In this document: positions 21,321-29,670 of the stretch, one piece after another
Layout: every line of letters begins with the position of its first letter
Position numbering within the stretch: position 1 is the stretch's first letter
Assembly: GCA_017436915.1 (NCBI GenBank)
Contig: JAFSCE010000022.1
Location: 1-45,967, forward strand
Reading direction: 5' to 3'
Origin: Clostridia bacterium
Lineage (GTDB): Bacteria; Bacillota; Clostridia; Oscillospirales; Acutalibacteraceae
Length of the DNA stretch: 45,967 nt
Made by a program: the position numbers and the translations under genes
Notes under the pieces: model-generated
What the model was told of the DNA's origin: nothing
Databases searched by the model: none
Seen by the model: only the letters and a program-made list of their open reading frames with translations

Positions 21321-21725
21321 CTATTTCAACGCATCGGGACCGAAACTGACAGGCAACAGTTCGCCGAGCGTCATGGTTTTCACCGTGCTTTCGGTAACTA
21401 AATAAATTTCGAAATCATCGTCACAAAACTCGCGCATAACTTGTCGGCAAATGCCGCACGGCGATACGAGAGTATCGGTAAGCGTTCCGTTTTTGCCGCC
21501 GCAAACGGCAATAGCAGTAAACGCTTTCTTTCCATCACTGATCGCTTTAAAAAACGCGGTGCGCTCTGCACAGTTGGTGGCGCTGTATCCCGCGTTTTCA
21601 ATATTACAACCGGTATAAACGGACCCGTCTGCGCACAAGAGCGCAGCGCCCACGCAAAACTCCGAATACGGTGCATACGCGTTCATCATAGCTTGTTTTG
21701 CGGCGGCTGCCAACGTTTCTTTCAC
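21321..21725 (-). CDS. cdd: Cytidine deaminase
   Basis: A 134-aa zinc enzyme converting (deoxy)cytidine to (deoxy)uridine. FCVGAALLCADGSVYTGCNIENA (residues about 23-45) is the substrate segment. The zinc site is NCAERTAFFK (CAE, about 52-54) and PCGICRQ (about 89-95). Length matches the homotetrameric type. The start is GTG, overlapping the deoB stop in GTGA, with AAGGGGTGA upstream inside deoB. Third gene of deoC-deoB-cdd. Confidence 0.96.
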   Translation of the reverse strand: MKETLAAAAKQAMMNAYAPYSEFCVGAALLCADGSVYTGCNIENAGYSATNCAERTAFFKAISDGKKAFTAIAVCGGKNGTLTDTLVSPCGICRQVMREFCDDDFEIYLVTESTVKTMTLGELLPVSFGPDALK

Positions 21726-22870
21726 AGGAGATTCACCCCTTCTATTTTGAATTGCACGTTAAGATAAGCACATACCGTCGCGGCAACGTCGGCGAAGGTC
21801 GTGCGCGTTCCCATATCGCGCGGCTTAATTCCATTTCCATACAATAATAACGGTACGTATTCACGGGTATGATCGGTGCTAACGTCACCCGGATCACAAC
21901 CGTGATCGGCGGTAATGATCAGCAGATCTTCCGCTTGTAACTGCTGTAAAAAGCCACCGAGCCAACGATCAAACGCGTTGAGCGCCTCGGTATACCCGAC
22001 TGCATTGTTGCGGTGTCCGTAGATCATGTCAAAATCCACCAAATTAGTAAAGCACAGCCCCTCAAAATCGCGATTTTCGGCGTCAAGGGTCGCTCTCATC
22101 CCCTCATCGTTTCCATGCGTTAAGATAGTTTCGGTAACACCGTGCCCTGCAAAAATATCGGTAATCTTGCCGATCGCAATCACCGCTTTACCGGCCGCTT
22201 TCAAGGCATCCAACATGGTATCCTTTGGCGGTTGTAACGAAAAATCATGGCGGTTTGCCGTACGCGTATACGCACCGTTCTGCCCCACAAACGGGCGGGC
22301 GATCACCCGCCCAACCGCATGCTCACCGCACAACAGTTTTCGTGCCATACGACAATAGTCGTATAAAGTTCCTATCGGTACAATATCCTCGTGTGCGGCA
22401 ATTTGAAACACGCTGTCCGCCGAGGTATACACAATCAGATTTCCCGTTTTAACGTGCTCATCCCCGTAATCGCGGATCACCTCTGTTCCGGAATACGGTT
22501 TGTTACACAAGACACCCCGCCCGGTGAGTTTCTCAAATTGTGCGATAATATCCTGAGGAAAACCGTTAGGATAGGTCGGCATGGGGGTATCGGATATAAG
22601 CCCCGCAATCTCCCAATGACCCGTGGTGGTATCTTTGCCGTTCGATCGTTCCAACATGCGGCCGTATGCGGCAAGAGGGGATTGTTCACCGCCCAAAAAC
22701 TCAAGACCCGTAATGTTTCCAAGCCCCAGCCTTTTAAGGGTCGGGATATGCAGTTTCCCTGTTTGGTAACAACTTTTCAGCGTGTGCGCACCCTCATCGC
22801 CGAACAAAGCGGCGTCCGGCATGGCACCCGCACCTACGCTGTCCAATACGATTAAGAATACACGCTTCAT
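21722..22870 (-). CDS. deoB: Phosphopentomutase
   Basis: A 382-aa metalloenzyme of the alkaline-phosphatase superfamily that interconverts (deoxy)ribose-1-phosphate and -5-phosphate. The N-terminal metal motif VFLIVLDSVGAGAMPDA (residues about 4-20), the catalytic Thr in GKDTTTGHWEIAG (about 78-90) and the C-terminal ITADHGCDPGDVSTDHTREYVP (about 325-346) are all present. Start overlaps the deoC stop by one base (TAATG). It links nucleoside phosphorolysis to DeoC. Confidence 0.97.
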   Translation of the reverse strand: MKRVFLIVLDSVGAGAMPDAALFGDEGAHTLKSCYQTGKLHIPTLKRLGLGNITGLEFLGGEQSPLAAYGRMLERSNGKDTTTGHWEIAGLISDTPMPTYPNGFPQDIIAQFEKLTGRGVLCNKPYSGTEVIRDYGDEHVKTGNLIVYTSADSVFQIAAHEDIVPIGTLYDYCRMARKLLCGEHAVGRVIARPFVGQNGAYTRTANRHDFSLQPPKDTMLDALKAAGKAVIAIGKITDIFAGHGVTETILTHGNDEGMRATLDAENRDFEGLCFTNLVDFDMIYGHRNNAVGYTEALNAFDRWLGGFLQQLQAEDLLIITADHGCDPGDVSTDHTREYVPLLLYGNGIKPRDMGTRTTFADVAATVCAYLNVQFKIEGVNLL

Positions 22871-23523
22871 TACGCCTGTTCCTTTGCAAGTTTAATCAGT
22901 CGGCTGGTCCCCAAACGATGCGCGCCAAGGGCTATAAAATCCTCTGCATCCCGCACGGTGGCAATACCGCCTGCCGCCTTGATCTTAACATGTGGCGCCA
23001 CATGCGCGGCGAAAAGTGCTACGTCTTCACGTGTGGCACCCGCCTTGGAAAAACCGGTCGAGGTCTTGATATAGTCTGCACCTGATTGTGATACAATATC
23101 GCACATAACTACTTTTTCTTCTTCGGTAAGCAAACAAGTTTCAATGATAACCTTGAGTAACTTGCCATGGCAAGCGGCTTTCACCGCTTTGATTTCCGCC
23201 AATATATCGTTATAGCGGCGGTCACGAAGCCAGCCGATATTGATCACCATATCGATCTCGTCGGCACCGTTTTGTACCGCATCCTCGGTTTCAAAAACTT
23301 TGACGGCGGTGGTGCTGTATCCATTCGGAAAACCAATCACGGTGCAGATAGGTAAACGCTCACCAACATAGAGTTTTGCCCGCCGCACAAACGAGGCGGG
23401 AATACACACCGATGCCGTACCATACTGAATCCCCTCGTCACAAAGCGCTTGTATTTTTTCCCACGTTGCGTCCTGTGCCAACAAGGTGTGATCCACTTTT
23501 GATAAGATATCTTTCATTGTCAT
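22870..23523 (-). CDS. deoC: Deoxyribose-phosphate aldolase
   Basis: A 217-aa class I aldolase splitting 2-deoxyribose-5-phosphate to acetaldehyde and glyceraldehyde-3-phosphate. The Schiff-base Lys is in [15 protein letters not shown] (about residues 149-163). [14 protein letters not shown] (about 92-105) and [16 protein letters not shown] are further signatures. Three ATG codons lie close together; the second (23523) has AAGGAG at the best spacing. First gene of the deoC-deoB-cdd unit for salvage of DNA-derived nucleosides. Confidence 0.95.
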   Translation of the reverse strand: MTMKDILSKVDHTLLAQDATWEKIQALCDEGIQYGTASVCIPASFVRRAKLYVGERLPICTVIGFPNGYSTTAVKVFETEDAVQNGADEIDMVINIGWLRDRRYNDILAEIKAVKAACHGKLLKVIIETCLLTEEEKVVMCDIVSQSGADYIKTSTGFSKAGATREDVALFAAHVAPHVKIKAAGGIATVRDAEDFIALGAHRLGTSRLIKLAKEQA

Positions 23524-23554
23524 GATCATCGCTCCTTATCTTGTCTTGGCCCTA

Positions 23555-23971
23555 TCAATTCAACCAACACAAATATCTGGTGTAAGCTTCACCCGATTTT
23601 GAAACAGTATATTCGTTTATATGAAACCCGTATTTTTTGTAAAATCCAACAGCATCACAATCGGTTTCGGCAACGATTTGTTTATCGGTATTTCCTCGTA
23701 TATAGTCTATTAGTTTAGTTCCAAGACCTGCATTTCTGTCTTTATTGTCAACGGATATCCCAATGATTTCAATAGTTTCTTTGTTTTCCCGCGTTGCGAT
23801 TACACCGATGATGGACTCGCCATCAAAAAATCCGTAGATAGAAACGGATGAATCCTTTTGGAAAGATCGCGCTTTGGCTTTGAATTTTTCATAAGTTGGC
23901 TCAAACATACATGCAGAATACACCGTGTAAACCTCTATGTTAGAAAAAATGGATTTTATGTCTTTAATCAC
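23555..23971 (-). CDS. GNAT family N-acetyltransferase
   Basis: A 138-aa acetyltransferase. The acetyl-CoA pyrophosphate loop is DNKDRNAGLGTKLIDYI (residues about 74-90), with the preceding strand ETIEIIGISV and a C-terminal AVGFYKKYGFHI motif. The substrate is unknown. Base composition is AT-richer than the flanking deo and rluD genes. The start is GTG overlapping the four-helix gene stop (GTGA), with AAGGGA upstream, so the two are co-translated. It ends 31 bases before deoC in the same direction; read-through into deoC is possible as no terminator is visible. Confidence 0.85.
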   Translation of the reverse strand: MIKDIKSIFSNIEVYTVYSACMFEPTYEKFKAKARSFQKDSSVSIYGFFDGESIIGVIATRENKETIEIIGISVDNKDRNAGLGTKLIDYIRGNTDKQIVAETDCDAVGFYKKYGFHINEYTVSKSGEAYTRYLCWLN

Positions 23972-24324
23972 TTATTTGTTCCCTTCGCTGTGTTAATAGA
24001 AGCAATAAGTATTCGCTTTATTTCAAGGCAATCATCCAATAAGGAACTACTCATCTTATCATCAATATATTCAGATCTATAAAGCAATTTGATCCAATAC
24101 TCAGTTTCGGCAGTTTCCTTTAAGGCGATATGCATTTTCGAAATAAAGTCCGCTTTACTTTGACCATAATTGGCCTCATTTATATTAGCACCTATGCTTG
24201 TGCCACTACGAACTATTTGTTTTGAAATCACTGTTTCCTTTTTAGTCTTAATTAGGTGTTGATGTAATTTTACAATTCTTGCTGCAAAAACAATAGATTT
24301 ATCTATAAGTAGATTCTCTTTCAT
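23968..24324 (-). CDS. Four-helix-bundle protein (23S rRNA IVS-type family)
   Basis: A 118-aa protein of the family first named after ORFs in intervening sequences of 23S rRNA genes (TIGR02436, S23-like four helix bundle). Typical segments are KSIVFAARIVKLHQHL (residues about 9-24), QIVRSGTSIGANINEANYGQSKADFISKMHIALKETAETEYWI (about 36-78) and the terminal SSSLLDDCLEIKRILIASI helix. The family is widespread, often in variable loci beside repeats, and has no established function. Promoter TTGATT-17-TATACT at 24346-24374. Coupled by GTGA overlap to the GNAT gene. Confidence 0.88.
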   Translation of the reverse strand: MKENLLIDKSIVFAARIVKLHQHLIKTKKETVISKQIVRSGTSIGANINEANYGQSKADFISKMHIALKETAETEYWIKLLYRSEYIDDKMSSSLLDDCLEIKRILIASINTAKGTNK

Positions 24325-24345
24325 TTAATACACCACCTTTTTTGT

Positions 24346-24374
24346 AGTATAACAGAAACCACAGATTAAATCAA
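24346..24374 (-). promoter_or_regulatory. Promoter of the four-helix-bundle/GNAT pair
   Basis: Minus-strand TTGATT (plus 24369-24374), 17 bases, TATACT (plus 24346-24351). The ATTATTCATT repeat begins right at its -35 box. Confidence 0.6.
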
Positions 24375-24475
24375 TTATTCATTATTCATCAGCGAAGCGG
24401 CTTCATTATTCATTATTCATTACAAAAATCCGTTTTAATGAATGATGAATAGTGAATAGTGAAAAATGAATAGTA
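24374..24475. repeat. ATTATTCATT palindromic repeat element
   Basis: The left arm (24374-24421) has four TTATTCAT units in two pairs, separated by CAGCGAAGCGGCTT. The right arm (24435-24473) has complementary ATGAATAGTGA-type units. Together they form a long imperfect inverted repeat of about 100 bases, MITE-like in shape but with no coding capacity. The 12-base word ACAAAAATCCGT occurs at 24422-24433 and again at 24480-24491, flanking the right arm. Confidence 0.65.
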
Positions 24476-24476
24476 C

Positions 24477-24518
24477 AAAACAAAAATCCGTCCTCTTACG
24501 AGAACGGATTTTTGTTTT
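24477..24518 (-). terminator. Terminator of tRNA-Lys
   Basis: AAAACAAAAATCCGT pairs with ACGGATTTTTGTTTT around a 12-base loop containing CTC/GAG. It directly follows the tRNA CCA in the minus direction. Confidence 0.78.
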
Positions 24519-24593
24519 GGTGATCCATCGGGGACTCGAACCCCGGACACCCTGATTAAAAGTCAGGTGCTCTACCGACTGAGCTAATGAATC
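24518..24593 (-). tRNA. tRNA-Lys (TTT)
   Basis: Acceptor GATTCAT/ATGGATC, D-arm AGCTCAGTCGG, anticodon loop CTTTTAA (anticodon TTT), T-arm GGGGTTCGAGTCCCC. CCA is encoded. Single-gene unit with its own promoter and terminator. Confidence 0.93.
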
Positions 24594-24603
24594 GTGCTAT
24601 GCT

Positions 24604-24632
24604 ATTATATATAACTCATCCCGAATTGTCAA
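24604..24632 (-). promoter_or_regulatory. Perfect sigma-A promoter of tRNA-Lys
   Basis: Minus-strand TTGACA (plus 24627-24632), exactly 17 bases, TATAAT (plus 24604-24609). The -35 box overlaps CGAATTGTC (24622-24630), which is inverted at 24655-24663; the loop could form at the end of the rluD transcript. Confidence 0.87.
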
Positions 24633-24673
24633 GGAAAATTTTGATTCTTTCCCCGACAATTCGTAAGATATCG

Positions 24674-25591
24674 TTATCTTGCGCGGATCTTACCCAAAAA
24701 TTCATCAAAATAGGCGGGTAAATCGCTTTCAAACTCCAAATATTTTCCTGTGATAGGGTGCACAAACCCGATCGTTTTCGCATGCAAGCACTGCCCGTTT
24801 AATCCAGCCGGTTGTTTGGTACCACCGTACACGGTATCCCCCGCAACGGGATGACCGAGATGGGCCATGTGCACACGAATCTGGTGTGTTCTGCCCGTCT
24901 CCAGTTGCAAGCGCACGTGCGAATAACCGGTAAATTCCTCCAGCACGCGATAATGCGTAACTGCCGGTTTGGAGTTGCGATCAATGACGGTCATTTTTTT
25001 GCGATTAGTCGGATGCCGACCGATCGGCGCGTTCACCGTGCCTTCCTGCTCGCGCAGATGGCCCACGATCACCGCCTCATATATGCGGGTAAAGCTGTGT
25101 ACTTTGATCTGCTCCGCCAATCCTTGATGGGCTCTGTCGTTTTTGGCAACGATAAGCAAGCCGCTGGTATCTTTATCAATACGGTGCACAATTCCCGGAC
25201 GCATCACACCGTTGATGCCCGACAAGCTATCGGGACAATGATGCAACAAGGCGTTAACGAGCGTACCGTCAGGATTACCTGCCGCCGGGTGCACGACCAT
25301 ACCTTTCGGCTTGTTGACGACCAACAGATCAGTATCCTCATACACAATATCGAGCGGAATATCCTGAGGGGCCGCCTCGCACGGTTCTAAATCAGGCAGC
25401 TCCACTGTCAGCTCCTCGCCACCTGCAAGCCGCGTGCTTTTGCTGAGTTTTTGCCCGCCGCAAGTTGTCACAAATCCTTGCTCCAGCAAGTGCTGTGCCG
25501 CTGACCGTGTGATAGTAAGAGAGCGGGACAGGACCGTATCGATCCTGTCCCCGCGATGTTCAGTTGGTACGATCAGTTGAATCGTCTTCAT
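24674..25591 (-). CDS. rluD: RluA/RluD family 23S rRNA pseudouridine synthase
   Basis: A 305-aa RNA-modifying enzyme. An N-terminal S4 RNA-binding domain (about residues 14-75: RIDTVLSRSLTITRSAAQHLLEQG) is followed by the catalytic domain with MRPGIVHRIDKDTSGLLIVAKND (about 128-150), where Asp of HRIDKDTSG is the nucleophile. GRTHQIRVHMAHLGHPVAGD (about 229-248) is the second signature. The RluD subgroup is inferred from domain order; the exact uridine targets are not certain. ATG at 25591 with GGAGGAGACCC; it overlaps the lspA end by 32 bases. Last gene of the 13-gene head-to-tail array. Confidence 0.93.
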   Translation of the reverse strand: MKTIQLIVPTEHRGDRIDTVLSRSLTITRSAAQHLLEQGFVTTCGGQKLSKSTRLAGGEELTVELPDLEPCEAAPQDIPLDIVYEDTDLLVVNKPKGMVVHPAAGNPDGTLVNALLHHCPDSLSGINGVMRPGIVHRIDKDTSGLLIVAKNDRAHQGLAEQIKVHSFTRIYEAVIVGHLREQEGTVNAPIGRHPTNRKKMTVIDRNSKPAVTHYRVLEEFTGYSHVRLQLETGRTHQIRVHMAHLGHPVAGDTVYGGTKQPAGLNGQCLHAKTIGFVHPITGKYLEFESDLPAYFDEFLGKIRAR

Positions 25592-26081
25592 GGGTCTCCT
25601 CCGTTTTGCTTGCGATAGGGACCTTTTTGTCGTCATAGATAAACAAGAAAAACACTAAGAGTAGTACCGAACCGATAACGACGTAACAGTCTGCTACGTT
25701 AAACACCGGAAATTCGAAAAAAAGCACCTCGATAAAATCCACCACGTAACCGTGAATTGATCGGTCGATAAAATTACCGATACCGCCCGCTACAATGAGT
25801 GTAGCGCTGATGTTAAATATCAAGTGTTTGCGAAAACTACCGAACAGCAGCAACCAAAGGATCGCCGCCATTACCGCACCGGTAAGGATCAAAAACAACC
25901 ATCGCTGCCCTTGCAAAATACCGAATGCGGCACCGGTGTTTTCCACGTACGTAAGCCCTAAAACTTTAGGAATAATCGTAATGGTTTCGGCATTTTTTAA
26001 GCTGAGAACCGCCAACCATTTGGTCAGCTGATCCAAGCTGACCAAAGCGGCAGTGATCGCCAGCACCGTAAATTGGAACAT
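25560..26081 (-). CDS. lspA: Lipoprotein signal peptidase II
   Basis: A 173-aa, four-helix membrane aspartyl protease that removes signal peptides from prolipoproteins. Catalytic aspartates are in GGIGNFIDRSIHGYVVDFIEV (residues about 97-117) and FPVFNVADCYVVIG (about 122-135). NTGAAFGILQ (about 54-63) is the conserved N-terminal loop. A basic-acidic cytosolic tail is present. GGAGGAACAGT precedes the ATG; it is 43 bases after the ileS stop, an lspA-ileS adjacency common in bacteria. Confidence 0.96.
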   Translation of the reverse strand: MFQFTVLAITAALVSLDQLTKWLAVLSLKNAETITIIPKVLGLTYVENTGAAFGILQGQRWLFLILTGAVMAAILWLLLFGSFRKHLIFNISATLIVAGGIGNFIDRSIHGYVVDFIEVLFFEFPVFNVADCYVVIGSVLLLVFFLFIYDDKKVPIASKTEETHEDDSTDRTN

Positions 26082-26124
26082 ACTGTTCCTCCTTCAACAA
26101 CCCGCCGTTTAACGAATACGGATA

Positions 26125-28923
26125 TCACTTGTTCAGTATTGCCGCGCAACGAGCACATAATCCGACAGCTTCGCCGTCGGCTTTCACCGTATCGCTATAC
26201 GCCCAGCAACGGCAGCATTTTTCGCCATCTGCGTGTGCGACCGATACCGAAAGCCCCGCAAAATCGCCCGTAAAGTCACCGGTTCCGTTATCACAAATTT
26301 CCACCTGCGACACGATTAAAACCGTCTTAAGCAAGTCCTCGATGCCCTTGACAAACGCAAGCGTTTCATCGCTGCAGAACAGCGTGACCTTGGCATCCAG
26401 CGAGCCGCCGATGACCTTCGCCGTACGCGCTGCTTCCAATGCCTTTTGCACGTCGTCACGCAGGGCGTGGATACGATTCCACTTCTCTTCAAATCCCGCA
26501 TCCACCGCAACAGCTTCCGCCTTCGGCATGTCGTTGAGCAATACGGAACGAGCATCGTCACCCTCAGCGTGCGGCATGAAGGACCAAATCTCCTCCGACG
26601 TGAACGCCAAAATCGGTGCGAGCAAACGCGTCAACGCATTCAGAATGCGATACATCGTAGTCTGTGCGGCGCGGCGATCAACACCGTCCGCGGTTTCCAC
26701 GTACAAACGATCTTTCAGCACGTCCAGATAGAAGTTAGACAGATCTACAACGCAGAAATGATGGATCGCATGGAACGCATCGTGGAATTCGAATGCTTTA
26801 TACGATGCATCCACCTGCTCGATGACCTGGCCGAGGCGCAACAGTGCCCAGCGGTCAATGTCGTGCAGTTTATCATCCGACACGCTATCCTTGGCGGGAT
26901 CAAAATCGTGGATGTTACCGAGAATATAGCGCGCCGTATTACGCACCTTGCGATATGCCTCGGACAACTGTTTAAGGATATCCTTGGACAAGCGCACGTC
27001 TACACGGTAGTCGAGCGATGCTACCCACAAGCGCAGGATTTCGGCACCGTATTGATTGATCACCTCGTCGGGCGCAATGGCATTGCCGAGCGATTTGTGC
27101 ATTGCCTTGCCCTCGCCGTCGACGACCCAACCGTGTGTTAAGACCGCTTTGTACGGTGCTTTGCCGGTGCAAGCAACCGAGGTTAAGAGCGAGGACTGGA
27201 ACCAACCACGATACTGGTCGGCGCCCTCCATGTACAGATCGGCAGGTGTGCCGAGTTCATCGCGTTCTCCTAACACGGCGGCATGGGACGAGCCGGAATC
27301 AAACCAAACGTCCATAATATCGCTTTCCTTGCGGAAATGCTTGCCGCCGCAATGCGGGCAGGTGGCACCTTGGGGCAGGATCTCATCCGCCTCGTGCGTG
27401 TACCAACCGTCGGAACCCTCTTTGCGGAACAGATTGGAAACTGCTTTGATAAAGTCAGCGTCGATGATCGGTTTGCCGCACTCTTCACAATAGAAGATCG
27501 GGATCGGCACACCCCACAAACGTTGACGGGAAATACACCAGTCACTGCGCTCGCGCACCATTGAAATGATGCGATCTTCGCCCCACGACGGGATCCAGCG
27601 CACGTCCTGAATGGCTTTGACGGCTTCTTCCTTAAAGCTCTCCACAGAGCAGAACCATTGATCTGTCGCACGGAACAGCACCGGTTTTTTGCAGCGCCAG
27701 CAGTGCGGATATTGGTGAACGATCTTCTTCATAGCGAGCAGAGAGCCGGTTTTATCCATGTGGATAGCAATGGCCTTGCTTGCTTCGTCAGTGGTCATAC
27801 CGGCGCAGATCGGGCCGGCTTCTTCGGTCATACGGCCTTCGCTGTCCACCGGGACACACATACCGATCTGCTTATAATTTTTGCAAATGTTAAAGTCGTC
27901 AACGCCGTGACCGGGAGCGGTATGTACGCAACCGGTACCGCTTTCCAGCGTCACGTGATCACCGACAATAATAAGCGATTCGCGATCCAAGAACGGATGC
28001 TGTGCGGTCATGAGTTCCAGTTCGGCACCGGTAAAGGATGCCAACACCTCATACTCACTGATGTTCGCCGCCTTCATGGTCTCCTCGACCAAGCCCTCCG
28101 CGAGGATATAGTTTTCCTCTCCGCACTTAACGACTTGATACGTAAAAGTAGGACCAAGGCAGATCGCCAAGTTGGCAGGCAACGTCCAGGTGGTGGTGGT
28201 CCAGATCACAAAATAGGTCTTTGATACGTCCACACCGGCGGCCGACAACACGCCACGATCATCTTTAACAGCAAATTTCACATACACGGAATAGCACGGA
28301 TCTTCGCCGTACTCGATCTCCGCTTCCGCCAACGCAGTCTGGCACTCGGGGCACCAGTACACCGGCTTTAAGCCCTTGTAGATGTACCCTTTCATCGCCA
28401 TCTCGCCAAACACTTCGATCTGACGCGCCTCAAATTCGGGTGCCAGTGTCAGATAAGGAAGTTCCCAATCACCGAGCACGCCGAGACGTTTGAACTGCTC
28501 CGTCTGGTTGCGCACGTAGCCGAGTGCGAAATCACGGCAGATACCGCGCAACTCTACCGGCGGCATAGACAACGCATTTTCCACGCCGGCTTTCGCGCGT
28601 GCTTTGAGTTCAATCGGCAGACCGTGCGTATCGTAACCCGGCACAAACGGCGCTTGATAGCCCGCCATGTTATGATAGCGAACGATCATATCCTTAATGA
28701 TTTTATTCAGCGCATGACCGTTGTGAATATCGCCGTTGGCATACGGAGGACCGTCATGCAGAATATAACGAGGTTTACCCTCATTCTTCTCCATGAGTTT
28801 TCCGTAAATATCCGCTTTTTCCCATTCCTCAAGCATGACCGGCTCGCGTTGCGGCAACCCGGCACGCATGGGGAATTCGGTCTGCGGTAAATTCAATGTT
28901 TGGTTATAATCCTGCTGTTGCAT
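26125..28923 (-). CDS. ileS: Isoleucyl-tRNA synthetase
   Basis: A 932-aa class I aminoacyl-tRNA synthetase. The HIGH-type motif is PPYANGDIHNGHALNK (residues about 57-72). The KMSKS-type motif reads AMHKSLGN (about 597-604), a variant of KMSKSLGN. A large CP1 editing domain lies between them (TTTTWTLPANLA, GTGCVHTAPGHGVDD). The C-terminal zinc finger CCRCWAYSD and CARCAA is complete. Bacterial type-1 architecture. ATG at 28923 has AAAGGAGATTATCAC; a longer upstream frame would run into divIVA and is rejected. Confidence 0.97.
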   Translation of the reverse strand: MQQQDYNQTLNLPQTEFPMRAGLPQREPVMLEEWEKADIYGKLMEKNEGKPRYILHDGPPYANGDIHNGHALNKIIKDMIVRYHNMAGYQAPFVPGYDTHGLPIELKARAKAGVENALSMPPVELRGICRDFALGYVRNQTEQFKRLGVLGDWELPYLTLAPEFEARQIEVFGEMAMKGYIYKGLKPVYWCPECQTALAEAEIEYGEDPCYSVYVKFAVKDDRGVLSAAGVDVSKTYFVIWTTTTWTLPANLAICLGPTFTYQVVKCGEENYILAEGLVEETMKAANISEYEVLASFTGAELELMTAQHPFLDRESLIIVGDHVTLESGTGCVHTAPGHGVDDFNICKNYKQIGMCVPVDSEGRMTEEAGPICAGMTTDEASKAIAIHMDKTGSLLAMKKIVHQYPHCWRCKKPVLFRATDQWFCSVESFKEEAVKAIQDVRWIPSWGEDRIISMVRERSDWCISRQRLWGVPIPIFYCEECGKPIIDADFIKAVSNLFRKEGSDGWYTHEADEILPQGATCPHCGGKHFRKESDIMDVWFDSGSSHAAVLGERDELGTPADLYMEGADQYRGWFQSSLLTSVACTGKAPYKAVLTHGWVVDGEGKAMHKSLGNAIAPDEVINQYGAEILRLWVASLDYRVDVRLSKDILKQLSEAYRKVRNTARYILGNIHDFDPAKDSVSDDKLHDIDRWALLRLGQVIEQVDASYKAFEFHDAFHAIHHFCVVDLSNFYLDVLKDRLYVETADGVDRRAAQTTMYRILNALTRLLAPILAFTSEEIWSFMPHAEGDDARSVLLNDMPKAEAVAVDAGFEEKWNRIHALRDDVQKALEAARTAKVIGGSLDAKVTLFCSDETLAFVKGIEDLLKTVLIVSQVEICDNGTGDFTGDFAGLSVSVAHADGEKCCRCWAYSDTVKADGEAVGLCARCAAILNK

Positions 28924-28945
28924 GTGATAATCTCCTTTTAGGAAC

Positions 28946-29650
28946 TCATTTCTTTTTCCGGAACAGTCCGCGGGACGGCTGATCATCGTCATCGGACTCC
29001 TCTTCATCATCCTCGCGGATGTCATAATCATTCCCGAATTTCAGATCGGCAAAGCGGGACAAAGGTTTAAGCTCCTCATCCGCCTCTTCTTGCACCGATT
29101 CCTCGGTTACCGGTGCTACCACGATCATGTCGCTGTCATCTTCCTGCGGTGCAATCGCAGCGGGTGTTTCCGCCGGCAGTTCCTCTTCCGCAACAGATTG
29201 TTCCTTTGTTTCTTCCGGGAGTAAGTTAATGATCGACAAATGCTCCTTGTACAGTTGGAGCAGCTTTGCTTTGAACTCAGCAACCTCGTCTTTCATACGG
29301 GCCAATTCTTTCTTTTCCCGCTCAATATCGTCAAGAAGATCGCGCCGTGCCGCATCCGCATCCTGCTGCGCGCTTTCGAGCAACGCTTTTGCTTTTGCTT
29401 CTGCTTCACGAATGATGGTGTCACCGGTCCGCTGCGCACTGAGCAATGCCGAACGAATGCTGTCTTCATCGTTGCGGTATTCCGCCACCTTGTCGGCAAG
29501 CGCTTTCATTTTCTGGTTCACCTCGACGTTTTCTTTAACGAGATGTTCCATGGCCTCAACGCACTCATCGATAAAGTCATCCACTTCTTCCGAGCGGTAG
29601 CCACGTCCGCGGCTAAACTCAACGTTACGGATATCTTCCAGAGTCATCAT
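28946..29650 (-). CDS. divIVA: DivIVA domain-containing protein
   Basis: A 234-aa coiled-coil scaffold that binds curved membranes at poles and division sites. The N-terminal lipid-binding DivIVA motif is TLEDIRNVEFSRGRGYRSEEVDDFID (residues about 3-28). A long coiled coil with few breaks follows (about 30-140: heptads with EAEAKAKALLESAQ, DIEREKKELARMKDE). The C-terminal third is very acidic (runs of D/E near residues 215-225) and ends in a basic FRKKK. It lies in the classic ylm order next to ylmH and sepF, and before ileS as in other Gram-positives. Confidence 0.93.
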   Translation of the reverse strand: MMTLEDIRNVEFSRGRGYRSEEVDDFIDECVEAMEHLVKENVEVNQKMKALADKVAEYRNDEDSIRSALLSAQRTGDTIIREAEAKAKALLESAQQDADAARRDLLDDIEREKKELARMKDEVAEFKAKLLQLYKEHLSIINLLPEETKEQSVAEEELPAETPAAIAPQEDDSDMIVVAPVTEESVQEEADEELKPLSRFADLKFGNDYDIREDDEEESDDDDQPSRGLFRKKK

Positions 29651-29670
29651 CTTGTCTTCCTCGCTTTCTA

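Noticed and set aside
24374..24475. An insertion sequence
   Set aside because: Palindromic and AT-rich but without any transposase frame; kept only as a repeat element.
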